Source: Lathyrus oleraceus
Lineage: Eukaryota; Streptophyta; Magnoliopsida; Fabales; Fabaceae
Assembly: GCF_024323335.1 (NCBI RefSeq)
Contig: NC_066579.1
Location: 354,585,400-354,649,399 of the forward strand
DNA length: 64,000 nt
Direction: 5' to 3'
Each line of letters starts with the position of its first letter. The first letter of the stretch is position 1. The position numbers and the translations under genes are program-made. Under the pieces are notes generated by a model, which made no database searches, had not been told where the DNA came from, and worked only from the letters and a program-made list of their open reading frames with translations. Below are positions 22,701 through 34,600 of this stretch, piece by piece.

Positions 22701-25167
22701 ACCAAGATGTAGTCTTCAGCACCATGTTCTTTTTCTGCTGTGTTGTTTTTATGCCATGGTGTTTTTGACAGATAAATTCAAATGCTAACAGCAGGGGTTT
22801 TTTCTTTTTGATCTCAGCAGCCTCTTTTCATTTGCCTTGGCCAAGTGATTTTGTAGTTTCTGCTGGTACTTCCAAAATGGTGACAGGTTTGTGCAAATGG
22901 CAAAGTGGTGCAAAGGCCAGGTTTTGAAAGTGTGGAAACTGAAGATTGCTTGGTGGTGACTTTATGGTGTGGCAGGGTTTGTGAAATGCCAAGCAAAATG
23001 GCCAGGTGAAACAAGATTTTCTGTTGCAGAGTTGGTGGTTATTTGTTTCTCATAGCAGAAAAAATGGTGAAGGATCATGTGCAAGGCAAATCAAGGGCAG
23101 TTAGCAAGTTTCTTTGAGGAATGGCCAAGAGTGTCTGTAGTTGGTCTTGGTTTGCTCATAACAGAAAATGAGGAGAGGGTCTGATGGTTAGGTCATAGCC
23201 AAGTTTTTGTTGACAGCCAGTTTGAAGAATGCCAAGGCCAAGTGAGAGCAGGGTGAAATCAAACCTCCTGCTGCAGTGTTATGACAGGGTTCTTCAATGA
23301 AGGTTGCTGCAAGGTTTCAACAGGGTCAATTGGATTGTGAAAGCATGGCAAGTTAAGTTTTGAATAGGCAAAGCAAATAGGTTTTAGAATGCTATTTAGG
23401 TTCAGCATGAGTGAATGAGGAGGGGGTTCGATGTTAGGTCATGTTGGTTTGGTGGCTAATGGTTTTTTGACAGAAGAAGAAAGTAGATGCAAAATGCTAG
23501 TTTTTTTGCTTTTGTTGCAAAGCCTTTTGAATCAGCCTGCCCTTGCCTCATTTTCCTTGGCCAAGTGATTTTGTGGTTTTTTGCTGCCAATGCTGTCCCT
23601 GCTGCTACCAGTCTCATGACAGGAAGTACCCCTACCATATGCTGTTGAGTGCTGCTGTTGCTGTCCTTTTGTTGACAGAAAATCCTGAATTCTGCTGCAT
23701 TAACTATAGCATGGCATGGTTATTCTTTGATTTATACAGCAAGGTGTGGTCTTGGACTGCTGCAGCAGGCTTTCCATTGTCCTATGTGTGTGTATGACAG
23801 AAAAAATGGCTCAAAATTCTGCTATGTGAGAGTAGTACAAGGCAAGGTAAGAGGTATGGTTCATGAATTAGACATGTCCTTTTGCCAAAATTCAAATGAG
23901 CAAGCATGGCTAAGTGTACTATTGGTTATGGCTGCAGAATGTGTTTATAATTGACAGCAAAAATGATCAAGAATGCTGTAATGATGCTGGTACAAAGCAT
24001 GGTTGTGGACAACAAGGACAAGCATGGTGCAATGGTACTTTTCTTACAATTCAAACAACCAAACAAGATTCACATGTTCTGCATAATTTGACCTTGCAAA
24101 CACCTTCTAAATGACATTTATGAGCTGTCCCAACTGGCCAAATGCTGAAAAAATGCTTGAGTCAAAAAGTCAACTCTTGGTCAAACTTACTTTAAATGAA
24201 AAAGGTCCAAAAATGCCATTTTGATTGGTAAGGTTTTAGGTCATGAAATCTATATTTTTGGAAAGAGGATGAAAAATGTGGTTTGTAGGAAAAAACCCCA
24301 CCAAATTTGGCCAAACGGTTTGGGAGATATGGCCCTTTGAAGTTCAAGATTTTTTGAAATCGATTCGATCATAACTTGCCAACCACACATGGGAATTGAG
24401 AGTTCTAGGACTTTTTGGAAATGGGAGAACAAGATCTTCAACTTTCATGTTGGGCAAAAATTCATTTGAGGCTTGTATCATGATGTAAGTTTGAGGATCA
24501 AAACTTTCCATTTATGGCAGGTTTCAGTTACAGGCCCAGTTTCCGTTTTGGGAAATTCATGATCTGGCTTCAAATTCTTCCATGATGGTGTTTGGCATGA
24601 TGTATGATGACTATTTGGACATGAATGAACTCCCACAAACCAATTCCAATCATCAAATCTCTGATTAAATGGACAATTGACCAACAGTTGACTATTAGGG
24701 TTTTTGTCTGATTATGCATTGACTGATGAATTCCAAACCCTGATTCCTTGAGAACTTGACTTCAAATGATGTCCCAAGTGGCATGAACTCTTGATTATTG
24801 ACCATGGTGCCCAAATTCCACAACAATGACCACCATCCACTGCTTTGACTGACAGTTGACTTTTCTAGGGTTTTTGACTGTCTGGGCATGAACTGCTGAC
24901 CTCTGAGCCCTTAACCCTTGACCAAAATACTTCAAATAGACCTCCAAACCATGTGAACTTGTTGGACAAACCCCAAGGCCTTGATTCGATGAGAAATTCC
25001 TTTGCTTGCTTGATTGACTGATCAGGAGATTAGTTTGACCTAATTCTTGACTGCTTGCACTTGAGGCAACTGAGGAACAATGCAAATGCTATGCAATGGA
25101 TCATGACATGCTATGACCTAATATGAAAATGTATGTATAATGATAGGTGCAAATTTGAGGTGCTACA

Positions 25168-25180
25168 GCTGCCCCTATTC
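25168..25180 (-). other. Putative polypurine tract of young Ogre
   Basis: The minus strand reads GAATAGGGGCAGC immediately before the 3' LTR start TGTAGCACC. Position is right, but the tract is short and not pure purine, so the call is tentative. Confidence 0.5.
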
Positions 25181-25298
25181 AATCAGCTGGGAACCCGAAT
25201 GGATGATAGCGATGGCTGTCAGACTTTCAGGGTAAACAGGGATTGAATACCAAAGAACCGTAGAATTTGCACAGACTGGATATAATACAAAAGAACCA

Positions 25299-26430
25299 CG
25301 TCATTTACCGATGACAAACTGCATGACAGCTTCAGAAAAGCAAAACCATTTACCGATGGTTGAGGAGCTGGAATCTTGATATTTACTGATATCAACTTCA
25401 ACACGACCATTTACCGATGGCGGCTGGGAAACAACAAACTTCAGAAAAACAAAACCATTTGCCGATGATTAGAACTGGGACCTTGACATTTACCGATATC
25501 AACTTCAGCGCGACCATTTACCGATGGCGGCTGGGGAAAACAAACTTCTGAAAAGCAAAACCATTTACCGATGGTTAGAATTTGATATTTACCGATATCA
25601 ACTTCAGCCAGACCATTTACCGATGGCTGCTGGGAAACAGATTTTGATGTAGAAAGGAAGCAAGACCATTTACCAATGGTGGCTTCAAAGAAACTTGACA
25701 TTTACCGATGTCAACTTAGCAAGACCATTTACCGATGGCTGCTGCAACTGGGAATTCGATATTTACCGATATCGAAGAAAGCTGGGCCATTTACCGATGG
25801 CATCTCCACTTGGGGAGGAACAACATCTTTGTGGTGATACCAGACAAGACGTTTACCGACGACTTCTGGGGATTTTGATTTTGTTGACCAGACATTTACC
25901 GATGACTGGGATGAGACTCGATGTTTACCGACATCGAAAGATGATGTTTACCGACATCAAAAGAAATGACCAGACATTTACCGATGACTGGGAATGAGAA
26001 ATTTATTGGGGAGATACAAACAAATATTCGCAACTGGAAACCAGGTAGGACATTTACAGATGACTCTACTGGGGATTTCTAGCTGGGGACTTATCAGACA
26101 TTTTCCGATGACTGAAAGAAAGACTCGATGTTTACCGACACCGAAGCAATGGCGTTTACCGACACCAAAAAAAATGACCAGACATTTACCGATGACTGGG
26201 GTGAGACTCGATGTTTACAGACACCGAAGCAATGGTGTTTACAGACACCAAAAAAAGATGGCCAGACATTTACTGATGACTGGAGAGAATACTCGATGTT
26301 TACCGACACCGAAACAATGGTGTTTACCGACACCAAAAATGATGACCAGACATTTACCGACGACTGGGTGGAACTTGATGTTTACCGACATCGAAAGATG
26401 ATGTTTACCGACATCAAAAAGAGAAGACAC
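25299..26430 (-). repeat. Array of ~30 hairpins with constant TTTACCGA loop (3' UTR)
   Basis: The octamer TTTACCGA (sense strand TCGGTAAA), or a one-base variant, recurs about thirty times, usually 20-45 bp apart. Most copies are flanked by complementary arms that differ between copies: GTCA/TGAC (25300-25315), AACCA/TGGTT (25344-25361), TTGATA/TATCAA (25582-25601), TTGACA/TGTCAA (25695-25714), TTCGATA/TATCGAA (25755-25776), GCCA/TGGC (25786-25801), TCGATG/CATCGA (25918-25937), TGATG/CATCA (25942-25959), TGGTG/CACCA (26318-26335). Several mismatches are A opposite C on the plus strand, which is a U-G wobble in the sense RNA (26125-26144, 26151-26166). Variable tandem repeats are known in Ogre/Tat 3' UTRs; the constant-loop, varying-stem pattern is my observation. 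Confidence 0.85.
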
Positions 26431-27689
26431 ACGCGGGTGTTGACATGACACTTACTGGTATCAAAAGAACAAAATCCGGGATATGTTGAAGCAAGGCTGA
26501 TCACTTGCTGGGGGTCTCACTGGGGAGAAACAAGCTTCTGTCATCATCGGGTGAGGAAATAAACCTCTGTGGGGAATAAACAATTCTGAATGCTGTCAAG
26601 AGCAACTGTAGCAGTCTTGCTGTGCTGATGTTGAATGAAATGAGCTGTCTCTGCCGGGGATACAGTCTGGTGCAGTTAACATATGAATGCATATGTTTGA
26701 ATTTTTCTATGGCGTAATGCTCCATATTTGAATGGGAATGCTACGCAATTTTTGAGGATGCAATGATTACTACATGCAAAATGCAAATGAACCCTGGCTA
26801 GGGAGCCGAAATGGTCAGATACTCTGACTCTGTGGGGAGTCTCTCCTTGGGGAAATACTCTGCGGGGAACTCTGCTTGAGGAATGGTAAAGCGACTTCAC
26901 ACTCATGTCGACGAATAGCACTGCTGCTGGGGAAAGGTAAACTCCGCTGGGGATATCCTTCAGTCCACAGGTAGGATAAATGTTGGAAATAAATTTCAAT
27001 GAGCCTGCCTTGCTCGGGGAAGAGATTGGCAAATACAGGCCTGTTGAGGATAGGCAATCCTTAGATCTGTTGGGGGAATAGAAGGCACTATCCACAGACG
27101 TCTTCGCAGGGGAAAAATAGCTCTAATAGCTTCCAAACTCGCTTGGGGAAAATATCTGTTGAGGAAACGTCCTCACAGACGCCGATCTGAAAAACAGCAC
27201 AACAAAAAAATGCCTCCAAGGGATACATGGACAAGATACGCTCAAGTGTCCTCAACATTCAAAATGATTTTCAAATGTTTCACATTTCTGCATGTTATTG
27301 TATAACCTCCATGTTTTTATATGCAATGCTTATCAAAAATTCGGACATTTTGCAAACAAAACAGTAAAAATAAAAACAAGAGAGCTATTTATCTGAATAA
27401 CGACTTTTATTGATTGAAAATGTGCCTGAAGAGGCAAAATACATTAGGAAGCAATTCCTAGAAAGAGGTAATTGCGCATAAAAAGAAAAAATCTATCCTG
27501 ATGGCAATGTGGACACGGCATCCACTATTTCCTAATTCTGTTATAACTCACAGATCATCAGTTTTCCTCCTAACTCCTTGCTTTCTGAGAAGAATGACTG
27601 GACAGATCACATCTTTCGAGATGGCAGACGACAAAGCTTGATGAAGTACAGATAACTCAGACTGTAGTCTTCGCTTTAATCCCTAACTT
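26431..27689 (-). other. 3' UTR of young Ogre, TGGGGA-rich part
   Basis: No gene. From about 26505 to 27160 the hexamer GGGGA(A/G) recurs some fifteen to twenty times on the plus strand, often preceded by CT or TG and spaced irregularly (clusters at 26510-26580, 26830-26950 and 27015-27150). Beyond 27200 the sequence is AT-rich without a clear pattern. Long frames on the plus strand here and in the hairpin array come from repeat periodicity. Confidence 0.6.
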
Positions 27690-27903
27690 TTGCCTGGATC
27701 GCCCTTTCGGGTTTTCAATCCACCGGGATACCCATTTTTGCCTAAGCCGCCCTTGCGGGTTTTCGACTTACCGGGTGTACGAATTTTTTCATTTTTATCC
27801 CTAATTTTTGCCCGAACCTTTTCTTTCTGTTTTTTTTTTTTGTTCGCCGGGATGCCCTTTTTTTTGCCTGGACTCTTTTATTCTTTTTGTCCAGCGGGTC
27901 GAT
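27690..27903 (-). repeat. Degenerate ~65-bp repeats just after pol
   Basis: Two clear units: TTGCCTGGATCGCCCTTTCG at 27690 and GCCTAAGCCGCCCTTGCGGG at 27738, each followed by GGTTTTCRA and CACCGGG- or TACCGGG-like sequence. Two poorer, T-rich copies reach the pol stop codon. Within units GCCC and GGGT/GGGC can pair. Confidence 0.7.
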
Positions 27904-30900
27904 TTATGCGAAGTATTTTTTGACTACATCTGAGTTGACAGGAGACGGAAAATCTTCACCATCCATAGTTGTAAGCATCAAGGCTCCGCCGGAGAAGACC
28001 TTCTTCACAACATACGGACCTTCATAGTTAGGAGTCCACTTGCCCCTGTTATCTGCACCGGGAGGGAGGATCCTCTTCAACACTAGATCACCTATCTGAT
28101 AGCTTCGAGGACGCACTTTCTGATCAAAGGCTCGCTTCATCCTTCGCTGATACAACTGTCCATGACATACAGCTGCTAGCCGTCTCTCCTCGATAAGGCT
28201 CAACTCGTTAAACCTTGTTCGAATCCACTCGGCTTCGTCTAGCTTGACATCCAATAAAACTCTCAGAGAAGGAATCTCCACTTCAACAGGTAGGACAACT
28301 TCCATACCATACACAAGGGAGTAAGGGGTTGCCCCGGTCGACGTACGTACTGAGGTACGGTACCCATGCAAAGCGAAAGGCAGCATCTCATGCCAATCCT
28401 TGTACGTAACGACCATCTTCTGCACAATCTTCTTGATATTCTTGTTCGCCGCTTCTACAGCACCATTCATCTTCGGTCTGTAAGGAGAAGAGTTGTGATG
28501 TTCAATCTTGAAGTCTTTACAAAGCTCTTTCATCATCTTGTTGTTGAGATTCGAACCATTGTCAGTGATGATTCTCTCAGGAACTCCATAACGACATATG
28601 ATTTCTTTCTTGATGAACCGGGTAACCACTTGTTTGGTAACGTTAGCATAGGAAGCTGCTTCCACCCATTTGGTGAAATAGTCAATTGCAACCAAGATGA
28701 AGCGATGTCCATTCGAAGCAGTAGGCTCAATCTTCCCAATCATATCAATGCCCCACATGGCGAACGGCCAAGGCGAATTCATGATATTCAGAGGGCTTGG
28801 TGGTACGTGCACCTTATCAGCATAGATTTGACACTTATGGCACTTCCGAGCATACTTGAAACAATCGGATTCCATAGTCATCCAGTAATAACCTGCTCTC
28901 AACAATTTCTTAGCCATTGCATGTCCGCCGGCATGAGTACCGAAGGAACCTTCATGAACTTCCTGCATTAACATGTCTGCCTCGGGTCTGTCCACGCATC
29001 TGAGCAAGACCATGTCAAAGTTTCTCTTATACAGCACATCATCCTGATTCAAATAGAAGCTTCCAGCTAGCCTCCTCAGGGTTTTCTTGTCATTCTTCGA
29101 CGCACCTTCAGGATATTCCTGAGTCTTGAGGAAATTCTTGATGTCATAATACCACGGCTTCTCATCAATCACAACAGACTCGGCTGCAAACACATACGCA
29201 GGCCTCTCGAGTCGATTCACCGCAACATGTGGCACATGATTCCACCAATGAACTTTGATCATAGATGACAAAGTAGCCAAGGCATCAGCCATCTGATTCT
29301 CATCCCGGGGGACATGATACAACTTCACTTTCTTGAAGAACGTCAGTATTCTTCTGGTGTAATCTCTATACGGAATCAAATGCGGCTGATTCGTATTCCA
29401 ATCTCCATTGACTTGATTGATCACTAGAGCTGAATCTCCAAATATGTCAAGTGTTTTGATCCTCAGATCAATGGCTTCTTCTATCCCCATGATACAAGCC
29501 TCATACTCAGCTTCGTTGTTGGTGACGTCAAACGTCAATCTGGCAGAAAAAGGTATATGAGCACCTTTGGGATTGATCAATACAGCCCCAACACCGTTAC
29601 CATTCATATTCACAGCCCCATCAAACATCAGTGTCCATTTGTCATCCGGGTCCGGTCCTTCCTCGACAAGAGGCTCTTCGCAATCTTTCATCTTAAGATA
29701 CATGATGTCTTCGTCAGGGAATTCAAACATCATAGGCTGATAATCTTCAATCGGTTGCTCGGCGAGGTAGTCTGACAGAATACTACCTTTGATGGCCTTC
29801 TGGGACGTGTACTGAATGTCGTATTCTGTTAAAATCATCTGCCAACGGGCAACACGTCCGGTGAGAGCTGGTTTCTCAAAGATGTACTTCACTGGATCCA
29901 TCTTAGAAATCAACAAGGTAGTATGGTTCAACATATACTGTCTCAGTCGGCGAGCAGCCCAGGCCAAAGCACAGCAAGTTTTCTCGAGCAGTGAATATCT
30001 TGTTTCACAGTCGGTAAACTTTTTGCTAAGGTAGTATATGGCATGCTCTTTTCGACCAGACTCGTCATGCTGTCCCAATACACACCCCATCGAGTTCTCA
30101 GTCACTGACAGGTACATTATCAGAGGTCTCCCAGGAACTGGAGGTATAAGGATTGGAGGTTTCTGTAAATACTCCTTAATCTTGTCAAAAGCTTTCTGAC
30201 AGTCATCGTTCCACTTGATTGCTTGATTCTTTCTGAGCAGTTTGAAAATTGGTTCACATGTGGCAGTTAGATGAGATATGAACCTTGCAATGTAGTTCAA
30301 CCTCCCTAAAAACCCACGGACTTGCTTCTCCGTTTTCGGTTCAGGCATCTCTTGAATAGCTTTGACTTTCGCTGGATCAACCTCAATCCCTTTCTCACTG
30401 ACAATGAAGCCTAAAAGCTTCCCTGATCTCACCCCAAACGTACACTTGTTCGGATTCAACCTTAGTCTGAACTTTCTCAACCGGTCGAACAGCTTCTGCA
30501 AATTAACCAGGTGCTCCTCTTCTGTCTGCGACTTTGCAATCATATCATCCACATACACTTCAATTTCTTTGTGCATCATGTCATGAAAGAGAGTCGTCAT
30601 TGCCCTCTGATAGGTAGCACCAGCATTCTTTAGCCCAAATGGCATCACCTTATAGCAGAACGTGCCCCAAGGTGTAATGAATGTCGTCTTTTCCATGTCC
30701 TCTGGCGCCATCTTGATCTGATTATATCCGGAGAAACCATCCATGAAAGAGAATACCGAGGATTGAGCCGTATTATCAACCAATACATCAATGTGAGGTA
30801 ATGGGAAATCATCTTTCGGACTCGCTCTATTCAAATCCCGGTAATCGACACACATTCTGACTTTACCATCCTTCTTCGGCACAGGAACGATGTTGGCCAC

Positions 30901-31381
30901 CCACGGTGGATAACTGGTAACAGCCAGAAAACCTGCATCCCACTGCTTCTGAACCTCTTCCTTGATCTTAGTTGCCATGTCAGGACTCGTTCTACGAAGC
31001 TTCTGCTTGACCGAAGGACATCCTTCCCTAAGAGGTAGTCGATGCATCACAATGTCTGTATCTAAACCAGGCATATCTTGGTACGACCAGGCGAACACTT
31101 CCACATATTCTCTCAGCATCTCAATCAGCCTCCTCTTGACAGAGTCCTCTAAAGTAGCCCCAATCTTGATTTCTCTTTTGTCGTCCTCAGTACCCAGATT
31201 AACAGTTTCCAACTCCTCCTGATGAGGTTGGATGACCCTTTCCTCCTGCTTCAGTAATCTGGCCAATTCTGCAGGGAGTTCACAGTCTTCCTCACTCTCC
31301 TCTTCAGCTTGGTATATGGGATTGTCGAAATCATACTGAGCCATAACAGAACTGTTCATAGTGAATGCCATAAGATCGCTT
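27904..31381 (-). CDS. pol: Ogre pol: RT, RNase H, second RNase H, integrase
   Basis: The frame is open from 31428 to the stop at 27904 (1174 codons). I take 31381 as the start of exon 2, because the frame has no ATG start and a 3' splice site ends at 31382. Domains, numbering from 31428: RT about 180-360, with DGFSGYNQ (Asp230) and YVDDM (Asp294/295). First RNase H is about 437-560, where the usual first catalytic Asp motif is replaced by SVTENSMG. Second, plant-type RNase H is about 597-725, with FDGA (Asp603), EAEYEA, GDSAL and DENQMADAL. Integrase is about 800-1050, with His825/832-836, Cys863/866, and Asp895, Asp956, Glu992 in DD35E spacing. The C-terminal part reaches 1174. No frame break is seen. 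It copies RNA into cDNA and inserts it; processing by the element protease is expected. Confidence 0.95.
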
Positions 31382-31638
31382 CTGCATGTTTGATGCTTTG
31401 TTTTAGAAAAAGAGTTCAATAAAGTCACAAAAACAAAAAAACATTGCCATTTTTATTGTTTTTTGGAAAAGAAAATGAAAACAAAAAATAGAAAGACAGG
31501 GATCACAAAGTTTGTTCAAAAAATGTCCTTCATTAATGATAATCATTAAAACATGATGAGGCCCTACAAAAATGAATCACTACGCCTTGGGCAGAACGTA
31601 GGATTTTCATGCAAAATGACAAAACAACAGAAAATTAC
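31382..31638 (-). other. Ogre intron between protease and RT (257 bp)
   Basis: The minus-strand donor GTAATT starts at 31638, inside the last sense codon and stop of gag-pro. The acceptor ...ACATGCAG ends at 31382. Removal joins two bases of one codon to the third base at 31381, so gag-pro and pol become one frame and the gag-pro stop (31637-31635) is spliced out. Spliced and unspliced RNAs would give Gag-Pro-Pol and Gag-Pro. A spliced intron at this place is established for Ogre elements; the exact sites here are my reading. Confidence 0.75.
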
Positions 31639-34600
31639 TCTGTCAGAAGAGTAACTTGAACCACTTCTTCAGCCGTCCAGTTGTTGATAGACCCCCCTGG
31701 TGCACACGGGCGAACCCAGTTGTCCAAATCACGATCACTGTCACAGTCTTCACTACCGGTTGCAGAGACGTCACCATGATTCATCAGCCCAGCGCTGGTA
31801 AAGGTACTCGGACCCGCTTGACCATTCTGCTCTGCTCGGAGAGGCTCATAACCAACGCCAAATTTGTCTTCTTTAACCGGCAAATCCACCATCTTGCCCC
31901 AGCCTTCAGCTTTTCCAGAATCAACAACCTCCTTAGCCTGCTTGTAAGAAGTGATTGAAGCACCTGGCTTCCTCTGCTCAGCGTACGCCACTTTCTCAAG
32001 AGCCACAGTCTCAAACGCCTGGCATAAGGTTTCGTGGATCTCGCCATCCACCTCAACATATTTGAACGAGGATAGATGACTCACCAGAATCTCTTCTTCA
32101 CCGCACACAGTCACAATCTGACCGTTCCAGACATACTTGAGCTTTTGATGGAGAGTCGACGAGACTGCCCCTGCTGCATGAATCCATGGACGTCCCAACA
32201 AACAACTATAGGCGGGCTGGATGTCCATAACATAGAAGATGATATCGAATACCTCAGGACCTATCTTCACAGGCAAGGTAACTTCTCCACACACGGAACG
32301 TTTGGAACCGTCGAAAGCACGAACGATCAGGTCACTGGGATTAAGCACGAATCCTTCCGCATCAATCTTCCTCAGAATCTGCTTAGGCAACACATTCAAC
32401 GACGACCCGGTGTCTACCAATACGTGAGACAACACTGCCCCCTTGCACTCCATGGTGATGTGCAAGGCTTTGTTATGGTTTCGCCCCTCAGGTGGTAAGT
32501 CCAGGTTGGTGAAACCTACACCATGTCTGGCGCTCACATTGGCCATCACACCCTCCAGTTGATTGACAGAAATCTCCTGAGGTACGTAAGCCAGATTCAA
32601 CATCTTCAGCAAGGCATTACGGTGTGCCTCAGAGCACATCAACAGTGAAAGTATAGAGATCTTGGACGGAGTCTGATTCAACTGGTCTACAATCTTGTAG
32701 TCACTCTTCTTGATTATCTTCATAAACTCCTCCACGTCCTTCTCAAATGACCCCTCGGGCGCTTCTTTCTGGACAGGCTCTTCCTCAACCACAGCTTGCT
32801 TACCCTTTGCTCTGGCGAGAGCCTCAGCATTATTGTCCCTCAAAGGCTGCGGTGCGAACAGACGACCGCTTCTGGTAAAACCTCCTGGACCCCCTACATT
32901 ATCCACAGCCGGACCAACAGTTGCAGGAACTCTATTCGGTAAGCCAATTGTCACTGGAGTTTGATTCACTGGTCTTGTCTGACTTTCAGCCCTTCTGTAA
33001 CTGCGGTGAGCATTATCATACTTCCACGGCACGGCTTTACTATTCTCAACAGTCCTTCTTCCAGGCGCAACGATAGTAGCTGGAACACTGATGGTTACAG
33101 GCACGGGAATGGTAACTGGGGTACCATTTGCTGCAGGTGCACTGACAATCCTTTGTCCACGTTCTTCAGACGGTTTAAAGTAAATGGTGATAGTTGACGC
33201 TGTTCCACGATCTTTTACAGCCCTACTGAATTGCAAACAACCTTCATCCATCATACCCTGGATACCGGTCCTCAACTGGTCGCAACCATTCTCAGATTCT
33301 GCACAGCCCAAACAATTTTCATCACAGCCCGGGTAGACACCCCCCTTCAGCAGATGGCACTTCACAACTAGCAGAGAAGTCTGAACATCATCAACATTAA
33401 CAACCAGATCTTCAGCTTCTTTCCCTTCAATATTGTTCACTCTATGCCCACCATGCTGAGGCATGGGGTTGTTTACGACATTAGGCACAGGAGCGAAGTT
33501 GATCGCCTTGGCATCGATCAAATCTTGAACCTTGTGCTGGAGAGCTCGACACTTCTCAGTATGGTGGCCTGGTGCCCCAGAATGAAAGTCACATCTAACA
33601 TTAGCATCATAGCCAGGAGGCAGCACTGTAGGCGGAGCCATTGTACGCAACTCAATCATCCCCAACTTGAGTAGTTCGGGTAATAACTCTGTGTAAGACA
33701 TGGGCAGAGGATCAAATCTTCTATCAGCCTGCAATTTCTGTCTGGGCTGATAAGGACGTTGCTGTTGTTGTTGTTGTTGCGGTTGTTGAACTCTTGGTTG
33801 TTGTTGTTGACGAGGTTGAGGTGCCGGAATAGTCACTGCAGCTACTGGACGATATTGATCTCTGTTAGCATTTGTTCTGTACACACTCCCCCTGTGTTGT
33901 ACAGCATTGGTCTCTCCTTCTCTACGGCGAGGTGCCCCAGAGAAGGGTTTCTTTAATGAAGACGAGGAACCAGCATCATGGATCCTACCAGCTTTGATTA
34001 GACTCTCAGTCCTTTCTCCACAAATGACAACATCAGAAAAACTACCGAACGGGCAGCTCCCCATCCGGTCCATAAACACACCTTGAAGAGTACCAATAAA
34101 CATGTCTGTCAACTCCCTCTCCAGCATAGGGGGTTGAACTCTAGCAGCCAGTTCACGCCACCTCTGGGCATACTCCTTGAAGCTTTCATTGGATTTCTGA
34201 CAAAGACTCTGCAGCTGAGTCCGGCTCGGTGCCATGTCCATGTTGTGTTTGTATTGCCTCAAAAAGGCCTCACCCAGATCCCTCCAACAGCGGATAGAAT
34301 CTCTCTTCAATTCCATGTACCAGTCCAAAGAAGCCCCAGATAGACTATCTTGGAAAAAATACATCCACATCTTTTCATCATCGGTATACGCAGAGATTTT
34401 CCTGTAGTAAGCCTGCACATGGGTGCGAGGGCAAGAGGTACCGTTGTATTTGTCGAAGGACGGTGCTTTGAACTTGTGAGGGATTCTCAAACCTTCAACC
34501 AACCCCATATTAGTAACATCAAAACCGAGAGAATTCTGACTTTCCATAGCACGGATCTTCTCAGCAAGAGCTTCAACTTTGCGGTCTCTCTCATTAACCC

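Larger units (their letters stand above)
18523..25167 (-). mobile_element. 3' LTR of young Ogre (6645 bp)
   Basis: Plus-strand limits TGTCGCATCGCGCG and GAGGTGCTACA. Pairs with 37898-44542 at a constant offset of 19,375. R-U5 features lie at its left end (GGTATTAGCACCCC near 18688, three-unit tandem array, CTTGC hairpin array). Frames on either strand within it (such as 22118-22465) are short, unconserved with S, and treated as non-coding. A possible minus-strand TATAAAT lies near 21678. Confidence 0.95.

Noticed and set aside
25299..26430. CRISPR-like array
   Set aside because: Constant element is only 8 bp, spacers are not uniform in length, arms are complementary, and the host is a plant.
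25695..26448. Repetitive plus-strand frames (FTDD, HLPMT repeats)
   Set aside because: Result of the hairpin repeat being read in all frames; same pattern on the other strand.
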